Assembly (NCBI GenBank): GCA_964034945.1
Contig: OZ035961.1
Coordinates: forward strand, 9,036,501-9,100,500
Direction: 5' to 3'
From: Chrysopilus asiliformis
Lineage: Eukaryota > Arthropoda > Insecta > Diptera > Rhagionidae
DNA length: 64,000 nt
The notes under the pieces were generated by a model that was not told where the DNA came from, ran no database searches, and saw only the letters and a program-made list of their open reading frames with translations. This document shows, piece by piece, positions 36,380 to 49,325 of this stretch (its first letter is position 1; the number at the start of each line of letters is the position of its first letter). The position numbers were made by a program, and so were the translations under genes.

Positions 36380-39300
36380 TTTTTCTTTTTAATACATATT
36401 TTTTATTCCTGGGTTTCGATATTTTATTCCTGGGTTTGTCATTTAAAGAGTTCCCCGAGAAGTCTGAATTATGTCTAAATTATATTCGATCGCATGCTTT
36501 GTTTTTGTCGATGGAGGCCCTTTGTTGAGTCACGCTGATAAAAATGTCCCTTGGAACAATTTTGATTTTTATAAAGCCTTATTATCAGACCCAAAATTGA
36601 TAAAGATTTTATCAGATTGATCGCTATTTTTATCAGATTGATAAAAAATTTCGCTCGATGTGCTTATCAAATTAATGAATGCTGTTTAAAGCCGATTTGA
36701 AAAATTGCCAACAATTAAAACCAACATACGGATATATCAAAGCTTTTAGATGTGTGCCGATTGAAAATGGTTTTCATAAATCGGCAAAGTTTATAGTCAA
36801 ACGACAGCTTTATGTGCGATTTCACTATAATAGCCAGATTTATATGACAAATATTAAAAGATGCGAACATAATTATTAAAATCTTAACAAGTTTTATTTT
36901 ACACGCTAATACGATTAACGGAGTCTAGTCGGCTTTTGTCAAAACATTGGCTACCAATCTTCCTGAAAATTCCGCAATTCTATTTACCATCGTCGGTTAA
37001 CTATCGCTAATACGTGAACCTGAACATTGCGCAGTTCAAGAGCAATAAGGAAATTAATTTAAACTTGTGTTCGCATACCAGGCAGCCAAGTATCGACAAT
37101 AATGTGAACCGGTAGTGGAAGCCGCAAAATCTAGGATAGAAATTTTCTTCCTATCAGATACAATCTTAAAAAGAAAATCACAGAGAATACAAATTGCATT
37201 AAATTTACTGCTAGACGACGAGGTAGAATCTAATCACACCAGAGTATACGCAACTCATACGTGTATCAGTCGAAAGATACTTTGTGAATAGATAGTTTAG
37301 CTAAAGGGCAAATCCCAACGAACCTACCGGGAAGATTATGCTAAATCTGGATCTAGTCAACAACTTCCACTTCGATTAAGTTCGATTATCTTGCTAAGGT
37401 GTGACGTGGTTTGGAGTATTTCCCAGATTATATCTTAGAAAATTGAACGATGAAGTAATGTTTGCGTCGTCGATACAAGATACGATAGGTGGAATAAACA
37501 TTCGCATATACAAAGTTATAGAAGCTGTATATCTGGGCATAGTATCTATTAGATATAGTCTATTGGTTGGATTAGCATCCGCACGCGTAGCCAAGTTGAG
37601 ATTATTGGTCCATGATTGCACACAGGTGCGAATATGCCTGCAGGCTGGGAACGAAACAATTTCAAGGCTACCATTTTAAAATATGAAATGTTGTAGCGAA
37701 TAAATTGAAATGTTTGGTACTTAAATGGGAGAAACTTTTTTGGGTGGCGAGATATCCAACAGATCCCGAGGGCCAAAAGGGATGAACGTTACTATTCAAC
37801 GCAAATACCGTGAAACGAAAGGTTTTTCACAATTGAAAGCTGGCGTAATAAAAACGAAGTGGAAAATCTTGCTCAATTCAATGGTGGTGAATTTTACTGT
37901 CGAAGGAAAATGTACGAGGGATTTTTTTCTAAGGGAGTTAATGTAAGAAAGAAAAGTAGAATTTATCGAGGAAATTTTGTAGTGAGAAACCACCAAGCAA
38001 AATTTATTAATTCTTTGTCTGCCAGCAAAATTTGTTTTGTAGTTTAGACGCCATCTTAATGCCTTATATTTGTGACCTACTCATTTTTAAATAACGAAGT
38101 CCATGCTCCAGTGTTACAAATACCTATCGCAGGTCGTAGGGTAGAGAACGGGATACATTATAGTGAGGGAAAAATTGACTTAAGGGACGACATATCTTAT
38201 GGTATAATCCGGATCAAAATCCATTAAGATCTTGAGAAAGTAGTGGGAAAGGGGTTTAAAAAGAGGGGGGGGGGGGGGGGGGGTGTAGTCCTTGGGTTAA
38301 TATAAAAAACTTTTTCGAGAAATTTTTAAACAAATCGATTATATATGAGTTTTAAAATGATGATACGTACACCTGTTGCCGCTTGGGATAGTAATTAAGA
38401 AAGTTTCAAAGTCGGTAGGCGATGATAATGCGTTGTTGTGAAATTTATTGATTTTCGTCTTAAAAAATAGCAAAAAATATGAAAAATATTTCAGAAACTT
38501 CTGGTTGCCACGGATTATTTCTGCTGAAATATGGGTATTTATAAAATATTTCTTGGAAATGTATTCAAAATAATGAAATAATATAATAGATCTGATGCTT
38601 ATTCCACTGGAAGATCTTTCCCCCAAAGCAAATGAATGAAAATAACATTTCTATGGGGTAAATACATGTAGATATTAATGACAAAATATACTATATAATG
38701 ATAATAGGATTAATTATTAATTAAGGATATTTAATAACAATGTCTAATTGAAATTCTTGGAGATTTTCAAAATACTCCATCAAGTGAACAACATTCCCCA
38801 TTAGTCAGGTGTTTAACAAAAACTAAAAGTTCATTCAACTTGAGCTTTGTGGGCAAAACCTTCCAAAATAAGTAACCCTAAAGGATAATAGAAAGACACG
38901 CAATGTCGAAATGATTCCCTTGTCAATATATGTCCTTATCCTTGACAGTGGGAAATTTGAATGTTACTCAAGGTGTTATTCATAGCAGTGAAAAGGATGG
39001 GCGTGTTAATGAAAACATTTTAGCGTAGAATTCTGTTATTGATATAAATGTCGAGCATTTCTGTGGGGAAAAAATTAATCGCGTTGTTTTTTTGGGTCAC
39101 GCGAATGAATAGCAGAATTACCGAGATTTCTGTTTAGCTTGAGGGATTTTATGTCGTAAAAAACTAAAAACGACTCTGACATGTAATGCGACATATGACA
39201 ACGAAAAAGGGTCTGATTTTGTCCTTCATGAACTATTTTTGTGAAAAAATGTGCTCTACACAATTTCAAGTCTTTATCAACTTTTTTACACATTCTTCTC

Positions 39301-39600
39301 TTGAAAATCAAGAAAATCGTTAAAAAATATTAATTTTCAAGAAAAATTGACTGGATACAAAAAAAAAGAAAAGAAAAGAAATCAAATATCTTACCCAAAA
39401 GTTGAGCCTTGATCTCCTACAATTTTCAAAAGCTCGAACTACCCATTAAATTGAAATTAAGTGACACTTTCGGGCTCAAAAGCTCGAACTATGCATTAAA
39501 TTGAAATTAAGTGGCAATTTCTTGTTATTATTAGGAATTTTGTACTCAGTTTTAGTTTTTTGTGCTCCTTTTTACTTCCCTCTTCTATAGAAAGAAAGTA
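36380..39600. other. no supported gene
   Basis: Short open frames (for example 37401-37679) without recognisable motifs, the G19 run, and no clear repeat ends. Confidence 0.5.
38265..38283. repeat. G19 homopolymer
   Basis: Nineteen consecutive G on the plus strand in otherwise AT-rich DNA. Its length may be unreliable in the assembly. Confidence 0.95.
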
Positions 39601-39872
39601 CACTCAGAAAAATGTCCAGGTCAACTTTTTGTCAGGTTAACTCTGACCTTACAGAGGTGTCTGTAAGCCAGCTAGCGGTCAGAGTTAACCTATCTAAGGT
39701 CAACTCGTGCAGCTCCCAATGCCCTACTTCACCTGCTGGTGGCTTAATTTCAGAATTTCTCCGACCACAGGTCAACTCAGTTTTACTTGCCCACATGCAG
39801 GAGAACGCGCGCCTGCCCGAGGCCAATTACGCCGTATGTAGGTCGTCGAGTTAGCCTCCATTTTTCTGAGTG
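39601..39872. mobile_element. CACTCAG-family MITE, copy 2
   Basis: 272 bp, TA on each side, nearly identical to copy 1 in reverse complement. An 80-codon ORF (MSRSTFCQVNSD...) is open along most of its length; I regard it as incidental to the repeat. Confidence 0.9.
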
Positions 39873-39929
39873 TATTGTATTCTTGACGGAAATTCACTTG
39901 AGAATGGGGGCAGATTGAAACCTTCTGAT

Positions 39930-40300
39930 CCGTAAAAAATTCGGTTCAGACAGAATTATAAGGATACATCTGTCTGTCGCTCTGTCGCTCTGTCGGTCCG
40001 TCCGCTGTACATATCTTTAATAACCCAAGAACGCGTTAACTTACCGACTTGAAATTTTTTTTAAAATAAGTTTTACGGAAATCGTAGTTTTCTATCAACT
40101 TTTGGAAAAGTAACGGCAGCATAATTTTCTATCAACTTTTGGAAAAGTAGCGGCAGCATAATTTTCTATCAACTTTTGGAAGAGTAACAACAGGTGTCTC
40201 CCATACAATTTTTTGAAAAAATACAGTGTTTTTTAAAATTTTTCGAAAAGTATGAGCTTTTGGGATAAAATAAATATAACAAAATGTAAAGGATATGATA
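39930..40300. repeat. dispersed repeat with 37-bp tandem units
   Basis: Same family as 5390-5640. Here TTTTCTATCAACTTTTGGAA is in three tandem copies of 37 bp (about 40086-40195), whereas the 5.4-kb copy has one. Confidence 0.65.
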
Positions 40301-40562
40301 TTTACGACATTTTTTGCTTTAATGGCTTTTTTGTACCTGAAACGGTGTCCTAGATATTTAAAAAAAATTTTTTTTACATATTTTTCCGAAACTTGAAGGT
40401 TTTGTGACGATCAGAATTGATTTTTTTATCCATTATTCTCTTAAAATTCTTTGAAAAAAATGTTGAGTACCAAGGAAATGTTTTTTGGACAACTACAAGA
40501 TTAGATTAAAGAATTTATTAAATCATCTTTGAATAAAAAATCTGTCAACTGTTAATAAATCA

Positions 40563-41056
40563 TCATACTAATATATAAAATGAGTTGGTGTCTGTCTGTC
40601 TGTCTGTTCCCCTTTCACGCAAAAACGGCTGAACCGATTGACTTGAAATTTGGCATGGGTGTCTCTGCTAGTTCTGGTTCCAACATAGGCATACGGAAAA
40701 GTAGCGTGAGTGGTGGGGGGAGTAAGGGGAGGAGGTAAAGTCACCTTGAAACTTAGTTTTCCCTCTATGTTACTCTTTCGCGGGGAAACTACTAAACCGA
40801 TTGGCCTGAAATTTTGCATAGATGTTCGTCGGGGTCCAGCCCCAACATAGACTCATTAAAAAGTAGCCCGAGAGTTGGGGGGGGGGGGGGTAAGGGAAGG
40901 GGGTAAAGTAATCTCGAAACTTAGTTTTCCCACTATGTTACCGTTTCGCGGGGAAACTACCGAGCCGATTGGCCTGAAGTTTAGGTCCAACATAGACCAT
41001 CAAACAAAAAAAAAATTGAAAAAACTTAACCTGGCAACGGCGGGTATGCAAGCTAG
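40563..41056 (+). mobile_element. Helitron-like non-autonomous element, copy 1
   Basis: Begins TCATACTAATATATAAA after an A. It ends with a weak GC-rich hairpin (CCTGGCAACGGCGGG) then GTATGCAAGCTAG before T. TC start, hairpin and CTAG end with A/T insertion and no duplication are Helitron hallmarks. The interior is a row of related modules, each with CGGGGAAACTAC and GCCGATTGGCCTGAA. It contains a 14-G run. Confidence 0.8.
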
Positions 41057-42555
41057 TACTTTTATAATCGAAGGACGATTCGAATCATGTACATTGCGAC
41101 CGATCCATTTTTATTGGAATTGTGCGAACTTCATGCAGAAATTTCACGAAAAAATTATTGTTTTTGATAAATAAGCACTTAAGTTTAATAATATTATGTA
41201 AAAATGTTTGAAACTTCTTACAGTTAATGTACATTTCAATTCTGACCTCTTAGCTTCAAAACGTCGATTCGAATTTTCCACACTTACCTTATATCTTTAT
41301 TTGTGGTTATGTTAATTTTTATTCGAAATATATTTTATTAATATTTAATACTATTTTCATCATTTTAATATTCGGTTGAAATTGTTACAATACTCACTAT
41401 TTATATTTGGAATTTAAAAGAGATCATAATGTAGGATATTTACCTGAAAAAAAAGAAACAAATCGTTAATAATTGCTAATATCATAAATAATACCGTAGA
41501 CGTCAAAATTTTTCTTTTTAAATAAAAGTAAATGTTAACAGAATTTACATCAACTTGAAACAAATTTTACTTCTTAATCGATTAATCAAAGAGCAACACC
41601 TAAGAACGTATCTCCAAAAAGCTATGACCCAATAATATTTATTTGTTAACTTTTTTATGCTCATATTTTGAAATTTTTTTACTTTTGCCTTCAAAAATCA
41701 GTTGTCACATTTCCCGAAACTCATAAGAAATGTCTTATAAGATCTTCCTATCAATAAGAAAATCTCGCCAGAATTGCCCAAGTCATTGTGCCCATTAATC
41801 AATTAGTTATCGCATAAACTTATTAACATTTAATTATAGTACCTCGATGATGTGAAACACAGGCAGCCACCCCATTAATCTTTCTCTTGTGGACAAAGAA
41901 ATTTTTTTTATGTTATACTATAAGAAATTATCAACAAATTAGCTGCCCTCAAGTACATTTAGATGGAACAATTTTATCAATGGGAACAAATTTTCAAGTC
42001 CCACTCAACTCCTGTAGACAGACGCCAACATTTCAATCCACGCTGAGTGATGACAAATGAAGGAAAAATCTTACATAAAAAGAAAATATTTGGGCTGCTC
42101 CATGTCTACTCGAACACTCACTCTTTATACATTTCCAGATGGAGTTTTATTGATTGTGGCATAAATTAGAGTTGAGTTTTCCCTTTTTTCATACTTCGCA
42201 GTGCACAAGGTTCAATATCTGGGAAACATTGGTATTCAAATGACTTTATCATGTCTTTAAAGTTCAGATGAGACGGTTGTGAAGATGATTTTTTTTTTCT
42301 TTTTTTGTAAAGAGGACTGTTTGAAAAGATCTAGGATTTTTCTATGAATGACAAACATTTATAGCGCCAGACCACCCACTTACAATCTATTCAGAAGATG
42401 AAAAAATCATTTCATCATAATTTTCCTTTCGTAAAGAGGGCGTTTCGCACTATGTACTCTTCATTTCTGTGACTTTGTGGTCGCGACGACCAATTTTCGA
42501 CCTTCTTTGTTGATTTACGCTTTTTTCTCTTTACATTTCAGAAGTAATATGCAAA

Positions 42556-42921
42556 TCATACTAATATATAAAAATGAGTTGGTGTCTGTTTGTCTGTTCC
42601 TCTTTCACGCAAAAACGGCTGAACCGATTGACTTGAAATTTGGCATGAGTGTCTGTGGTAGTTCTGGTTCCAACATAGGTATACGGAAAAGTAGCGCGAG
42701 GGGTAGGGGGAGTAAGGGGAGGGGGTAAAGTGATCTCGAAATTTAGCTCTTCCTCTATGTTACCCTTTCGCGGGGAAACTACCGAGCCGATTGGCCTGAA
42801 GTTTTGCTCCAACATTTTCGCAGGGAAACGACCGACCCGATTGGCCTGAAGTTTAGCTCCAACATAGACCATAAAAAAAATTGAAAAAACTTAACCCGGC
42901 AACGACGGGTATGCAAGCTAG
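42556..42921 (+). mobile_element. Helitron-like non-autonomous element, copy 2
   Basis: Same family as at 40563 (TC start, CCCGGCAACGACGGG hairpin, CTAG end, flanked by A and T), 366 bp with fewer internal modules. A (CTGT)n run follows GAGTTGGTG near the 5' end. It is non-coding. Confidence 0.85.
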
Positions 42922-44761
42922 TAACTCATAATTTTTCAACCTAGCTCACACCAATAGGACAATAGCCTTATAAGTAGCCGTCCAGAAAAATAGCTTAAAT
43001 TTAGAAATGTGAAAAGTTTTTATACGATATTCACTAAAATACTTGTAATATTCAATTAACATTTGAAACAGCCCTCAAACATCTTAACCATTAGAAAATG
43101 TAAAAAAAAATGCTCAAGATCACGGACGCGGTTTGCTGAAGAAAATCCGTGGGACTTGGTTTTTGTGGTGTCGTCGTATGGAATAAATAAATAAAGTGTC
43201 GTCAGTTAAATTTCTAACATTGGTAAACCACAAAATATCGAAAGGAATCTCTAGATATGTCTGTATCAATTTGTGTTAAAGGTGATATCTACCGGCAAGT
43301 TGGTTTTGATGATGGGTTGTTTGATGGAAATGTTTGAAATTCGCTAAGTGAAAAAAAAATCTCCATATTTAATGTCAAGATGAAATGAAATCGAAACTCG
43401 AATTGCATACGATGAAAATGAAATCTGAAATTTTACCAGATTGACGCGTTTCAATTGCATTCTGCAGCAAAATGCAAGAAAGTCTATAATGACTGAAGCA
43501 TTAAAAATCAGATACAGAAGCAAGATTTCAATTGAAATGATGAGCAAGAGTCAATTATATTTAGAGAGCTTCACCATACTCCAACCACCAACGATATTTC
43601 AGATATATTCACACACATTTCATATTTGTTAAACCATATATGAAAATCGCATGTGGTTCTGGTTCTGGTAACCACTTTTTTTTTCAAATAAAACTCACGT
43701 AATGAGTGCCACACTAGATAGGATTAGATTTTATGGCAGAAATTATCAGGTAATAATTAGGTCGAAATCGCAGAAGCAAAAGTCTTTGGGAGATTTCTTC
43801 TAAACTAGCTTGGTGTTATCTTGTTTTTGTTTATTACCTCGTTTCTAATACTTGGCGGAAAATTCAAGATTTTAAACAACAAACTCGTTAAGACGATATT
43901 TACAATCACATCACATAAAGGACAGGTGACTTTTTAGTTGATCAAGTGGAAAATTTCATTATTTTCCAAGTAATTCTTTTTTTGCAACTTACATTCATTT
44001 GCAAAAACGTCTTCATTAACACGATGATTGCCATGTAAATTTAAAAAAAAAACGTTCGGAAAAATTGTTGCTTCCTCAAAAGTGTTGATACACCGAATTC
44101 AACAAAAAAACGTATCTAAACTCCCAATAGACAGATTAAATTTGATGTAACGAACAATTAAACATTATTTACATTTTCATCGGCAAAAGTTTAATGACAC
44201 TAATGACATAAAGTTGTGTTGCGTTCACCTTGTCGAACGATGACGACCAAGAAGGTCGTGAACTTTATTTTTACTTTCGATTTCACCGCATAATAAACGA
44301 CTAAATAAACATCAATTGTTGCAACATTATATGATTTTCGACAAAACATCGATCGTGAGGAGTTTAGTTTTTGCCTCTTCCGTTTTGATGATAATTATTA
44401 TCATTTGGAATTACGGCATTAATGTATCTTATAGATTGTTGTTATTCGCTAACCAAATTACTCTGCCGATCAGTCATTAAAATGATTTAACTTTGAAGAG
44501 TTTCTGCTATATTATTATTTTTTATGGGTATTTGATTGGTGGTAGGAGGATTTTTGATCAGTTATTTAATTAATAGACTGGTTTACACATAACTTGTATC
44601 AATAATTTGTTTAAAAGTAATTCTGAGGCTTCTGAAGGTGTGCTTAATTTTGATTGAATTTTGGCTAATGGGCAATAGTTGTTAATTTCTAATTAATTAA
44701 AAACAAAAACAGTATTCATTTTTGTTTTTAATTATATTTTTGTGGCCCGTTCTTAAACGTA

Positions 44762-45019
44762 CACTCAGAAAAAATTATAAAGCTGATCCAAGTCAAGTTT
44801 TCAACTCTGGCCTGTATCCTTTACATGAAATTACATCCTCGAAATACCTATCTCAGGTCAACCCATCTTATGCCCTACTTTACTTGCTGCAGATTAAAAT
44901 TTTGAATTTCTACCACCACAGGTTGATACATTGTTACTTTTCCTAACAAAGGTGAACGCGTGCTATGCCAAATTTTCCAATCACGCCGTACGCAAGTTGA
45001 CGACTTTTACTCAATTTTT
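44762..45019. mobile_element. CACTCAG-family MITE, old diverged copy
   Basis: Starts CACTCAGAAAAAA and keeps recognisable blocks (TATCTCAGGTCAAC, CACAGGTTGA, GTGAACGCG, CACGCCGTA), with many substitutions. This shows the family has been in this genome for a long time as well as recently active. The right end is poorly defined and runs into the repeat at 45020. Confidence 0.65.
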
Positions 45020-45380
45020 AAAAGCTTTTATTTAGCTTGCCTTCGTATCTGTCTGTCGGCTTGTTTGTCAGGGTCAAATTTTGCAATCTAATTTTGACCC
45101 ATTTCCTCTCATCCGATTGACTTGAAATTTTACAATCTAATTTCCCATTTCCTCTCATGTGATTGACTTGAAATTTTGCACATATACGTAAGTCCGTTAA
45201 CGATACAATATTTTCACTACGTCCGTGTAGGGATAAGGAAGAGATCTGTAAGGATAACATGATTATCCTTTTTCTCAAATTTTTCGAAAAAAAAAATCTC
45301 TTTTGTGGGTTTTTGGGGTCGCAGAATCCGATTCTGACATTAAGAAATCTGTAAGGATCATTGAAGGACCCTTTCAACAA
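45020..45380. repeat. dispersed repeat family R, copy 3
   Basis: AAAAGCTTTTATTTAGCTTG to GGACCC, with a short internal duplication of CATTTCCTCTCAT...GATTGACTTGAAATTTT. It gives the empty site for the MITE at 35748. Confidence 0.65.
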
Positions 45381-45446
45381 ATATGGCCAATTTAATCACG
45401 AAATAGTAAATTTTACTACTAAGTAGTTAAATCATACTAATATATA

Positions 45447-45905
45447 AAAAAAAATTTTCTAAAAAAAATAAAACCGACTTTAAAAAAAACTGAAAAGAGA
45501 AAAAAGCACTAAAAAGAAAAAAATAATTTCAAACTATGTCCATTAATAGCGTATTTGAAATTTGGCTTTTTTGAAGTGGCGTTAAATTTACACTAAATAA
45601 AATCGTTGTAAAATTTCTATTGTAAGAGCCGTGTCTATAGTTAATCTGTTTGACAACAAAATTTTTGGAGTCGATCTTAGTTCTTAGTTAGCCTTAAGGG
45701 TTAGAAAGTATGTAAACGATTAGCCTTAAGGGTTAGAAAGTATGTAATTTATTTTAGTTGCAAATTTAACGCCACTTCAAAAAAGCCAAATTTCAAATAC
45801 GCTATTAATGGACATAGTTTGAAATTATTTTTTTCTTTTTAGTGCTTTTTTCTCTTTTCAGTTTTTTTTAAAGTCGGTTTTATTTTTTTTAGAAAATTTT
45901 TTTTT
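45447..45905. repeat. long perfect inverted repeat, about 145-bp arms
   Basis: Left arm 45447-45591 and right arm 45762-45905 are reverse complements with no mismatch in the stretches I compared, separated by a 170-bp spacer. Such a transcript would make long double-stranded RNA. Confidence 0.9.
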
Positions 45906-45953
45906 ATTTCGAACGTTTTTAGTTTCAATTTTTAATATAGGCAAAAATACAAA

Positions 45954-46130
45954 GGGTTTGAGGGGATAAGTCCGCAGATGAGAAATATATAAAAGAATCT
46001 TCCAAATATTGTACTGAACACAATACAAAGAATTTTACTCGATATCCCAAGCAGGGAGGGGTTTGAAGGGGTAGGTTAACACGGGGGAAATATATAAAAG
46101 AACCTTCCTTGTGTTGTACTGAACACAAGG
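45954..46130. repeat. imperfect tandem duplication, about 103-bp period
   Basis: Two diverged copies of GGGTTTGA-GGGG...AAATATATAAAAGAA-CTTCC...GTACTGAACACAA begin near 45954 and 46057, inside the 1.4-kb insertion. Confidence 0.7.
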
Positions 46131-49014
46131 CCCAATTAACCATAGGGCTAATTGGGCTACAGACCAGGGGCGCCATCGATCTGAGGCGATGAAATTTTGA
46201 TTGCTTTTTTTTTAATTTTCTTTATATTTAGCGTATCTGTAATTTAAGTTAGTACTGTGTTTTGAATTAAAGAATATTTTAAAAAATGAAATTGCATTTT
46301 TACAATAAAACTATGTAAGGGTGCAAAATTTTATTTAGCCCAGGGCGCTCAAACTTGTTAATACGGCTCTGACTGAACACAACGTAAAAACATAACAAAA
46401 GCCATAATTCCCAATCTGGCAATTATTGAAAACCCGTATGGTGATATTCTTATCAAAATTCGAACAGTTGTACCAAAATTCCACTTTGAAGTCGAACTTT
46501 CCAATCAGATTTTTTAAAATTTATTCCAATCGGATTTTGATGTATGGGAGTTTTATGTAGAATCATATTCTAAATAACTTTAATTCTTAGACTTTTTTGA
46601 TAAGATGCACCGTTTTTGAGAAATTCGGAAAAAACGTTTTCGTTTGTATGGGGGGTACCCCCCCTAATGGTCCATTTTTGCCCATGAATGAACCAGGGTC
46701 CAACCAGGAACTTTCTCTACAACTTTCTCTTTGGGATGACCAAAATCGGTCCACCCAGTAAAAAGTTAAGCGTGAACATACATTAAAAAAAAAATATATA
46801 TATTCAGGTGGAATTGAGAACCTTTTCCTTTTTGGAAGTCGGTTAAAAATGAGTTGGTGTCTGTCTGTCTGTCTATCTGTCTGTCTGTTCCTCTTTCACG
46901 CAAAAACGGCTGAACCGATTGACTTGAAATTTGGCATGAGTATCTGTGGTAGTTCTGGTTCCAACATAGGCATACGGAAAAGTAGCGCGAGGGGTGGGGG
47001 GAGTAAGGGGAGGGGGTAAAGTGATTTCGAAACTTAGTTTTTGCGCTATGTTACTCTTTCTGGGGGAATCTACTGAACCGATTGGCCTGAAGTTTAGCTC
47101 CAAACTAGACTATCAAAAAAAAATTTGAAAAAACTTAACCCGGCAACGACGGGTATGCAAGCTAGTTTATTACAAAAAAAAACCGATTTTGACAATTTTG
47201 ACAATTTTTGTAATTAAAAGTAACTATTTTAATTAAAGTCTCGATTCCAAATTATAAAAAAGTTAGATTCACTATTTTTTTCTGTGTGTACGCGGGGCTA
47301 GAGCAATTATGTATGATGGACGTTGCACCAAAAGAGTTTTTTGGTTTATCTCTTCTATAAAACTGATGGAAAACAAGAAAAACTCATATACAATGCATTT
47401 CTCCTCTGAAATTAGTTGCCAATTGAAGTAATCTGCAAACGATTTGTTACTAATATTGTTTATGTTGGCTTCCTGACATCCACTGCCATAAACTAAAACT
47501 GGATCCAGAGCTCAAAAACGGTAAGTTGCTACAATCACATTTTTTTCGCCGATAAATTGCAGTTCTTCGCATTTTACGATTTTTCTTCGGAATTGACTTT
47601 TATGAGTCCAAAAGTCTCGGAAGTTATGGCATCGCGGAAAAGCCGCTATTGAGGAAGAGGCATCCGCTGGCAGACCAATGGTCGCTTTTGAGTGAGTTTT
47701 CAATGGATGAATTCAACAGGGAAATCTTTTAAGATCTGAACTCACATTTTTTTTTCACTTGATAATCCGTAATGCTGTTTGCTATTAAAAAATCGCATAA
47801 TTTATGATTCAAGTGAAATTTTAAAGTGTGGAATTTGCGTGATTACGCAGAGTTATGCTCGCAAGGCTCAAGAGATTATTGTAGTGAATGTAAACAAAAC
47901 TTAGAGTAAATGCCCCGTCAATAAATTCACGTTTTATGATTGCATTTCAGAAAAAAAAATCTGTAATAAAAACTGACTGGAGTTTATGATCCACATCCAC
48001 CATAAAACCAAAGCATATCTTCATCAGACAAAAAGTGTAACAGCAAGCACTGGAACTGCACATGCGGTGTACGAGATTCTTTTTGGTTTTGAATTTTCGT
48101 TTTAAATGCAGGTGGAAATGGTCATGTTACCTAATTTAATAAAATTCATAAAATTTCATTTTTGACAGTTTATGATTTGTTGGCACTAAATTTAAAGAAT
48201 TAAGTTTGATTGGTGGCTAATTTACTTTCGCTGATTTTGATATTATTTGTGGAATAATATTTAGTTGGCAGTAATTTGGGTGTTATCACGTACAATTGTA
48301 CCAATTATCTTGAAAAACACAATCTTTTTTTCTGTATTTTAATTTAATGGAAATGTTTAAATTATGATATATCAACTAAAAAATTTAAAATTGCTAGCAA
48401 CTGCAAGTTTGTAATAAAAAATAAATAAAAAATGGAAATATCTCAAAACTTTCAACTAATTCAAGAAAAAAATTAAATATATATTGTATAAAACGATGTC
48501 AATATTTTCCAAGATTAAAAAACAACCCTCTATTTGATTTCAGCAATCGTAGAATATTTTAGCCGTCACATCTTTTCTGCATTTAAGAAAAACCTCAAAG
48601 TCATTTCAAAATATAATTTAAAAACAAAAGTAATTTTAAAAACATAGAAGAAAAGCTACATTGGCCAGGGGCCAATCGTCAAAAACTCTATATAAAGACA
48701 GACAAAATTTTCATTAAAATAATTTGTGTGGGGGACGGGGAAAAAGTATGTCGTTTGGATTTTGATGTATGAACCGCTTATGTAAAATCATGTTTTAAAC
48801 ACATTTCGTCTCTATAAATTTTCCGGTACTATGCACCGTTTTCGAGAAAATAGAAAAAAAGTATTCAATTTGTGTGGGGAAGCGAGAGGGGAGGAGTGGT
48901 TCGATTGCATTTTGATGTATGGATGAGTTATTTAAAATCCTATTCTAACCATATTTTACCTTTGTAAATTTTTCTATACGACTCACCGTTTTCGAGAAAA
49001 TTGCAAAAAACTAT

Positions 49015-49325
49015 TTCGTTTGTATGTGGGGAAGGATGGGTCTGATTTTGCACGTTCAAGAACTTAGCCTTGCCATTTACGAGAAACGCAACTATACAAA
49101 ATTTCAACTCTCTAACTCAATCCTTTCGAAAGGTTTGGTGTTTACAAACAGATGGTCTGATGGACAGGACGGACATGCGGAAATCAAAATCTTTTGTCAT
49201 CTCATACACCCTGGTCTAGTTCATTTTTGTGTCCGATGATTGGTTTGATTCGTTACAAATGGTATACTAAATCTAATATATTCCTATATGATTCTCATAT
49301 AGAGTATAAAAACCATTCCCTCCAG
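49015..49325 (+). repeat. dispersed repeat shared with 33090-33360
   Basis: Plus-strand counterpart of the 33.1-kb repeat. It is preceded by diverged tandem blocks of GATTTTGATGTATG and CACCGTTTTCGAGAAAAT from about 48755. Confidence 0.6.

Larger units (their letters stand above)
45447..46845. mobile_element. 1.4-kb element inserted in Helitron copy 3
   Basis: The outer ends carry AAAACCGACTT and, inverted, GGAAGTCGGTT. The segment near the right end (AACCGACTTCC...GGTTCTCAATTCC on the minus strand) is a motif I remember as widespread in insect repeats; the class is uncertain. It holds a large inverted repeat and a tandem duplication. The target is an A-run, so the exact boundary is uncertain. 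Confidence 0.6.
45432..47165 (+). mobile_element. Helitron-like element, copy 3, with 1.4-kb insertion
   Basis: The 5' end TCATACTAATATATAAAA and the 3' CCCGGCAACGACGGG hairpin with CTAG match copies 1 and 2. The run of A after the 5' end is interrupted by foreign DNA from about 45447 to 46845, after which the Helitron resumes at AAAAATGAGTTGG. Confidence 0.85.

Noticed and set aside
41260..41290. Donor-like GTAAGTG after ATAAG on the minus strand as the missing NILR exon
   Set aside because: The preceding codons do not resemble the TESK N-lobe and the frame closes within about 20 codons.
41400..41454. Small minus-strand exon (TTTTTTTTCAG to GTGAGT) as a kinase upstream exon
   Set aside because: All three frames contain stops and no kinase residues are encoded; at most a non-coding exon.
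45447..45905. Candidate microRNA or hpRNA gene
   Set aside because: The arms are part of a transposon-like insertion and no expression evidence exists; reported only as an inverted repeat.
40568..47103. Similar 75-103 codon ORFs at 40.6, 42.6 and 46.9 kb as a gene family
   Set aside because: They are translations of the repeated Helitron body, in the reverse strand, with no protein motif.
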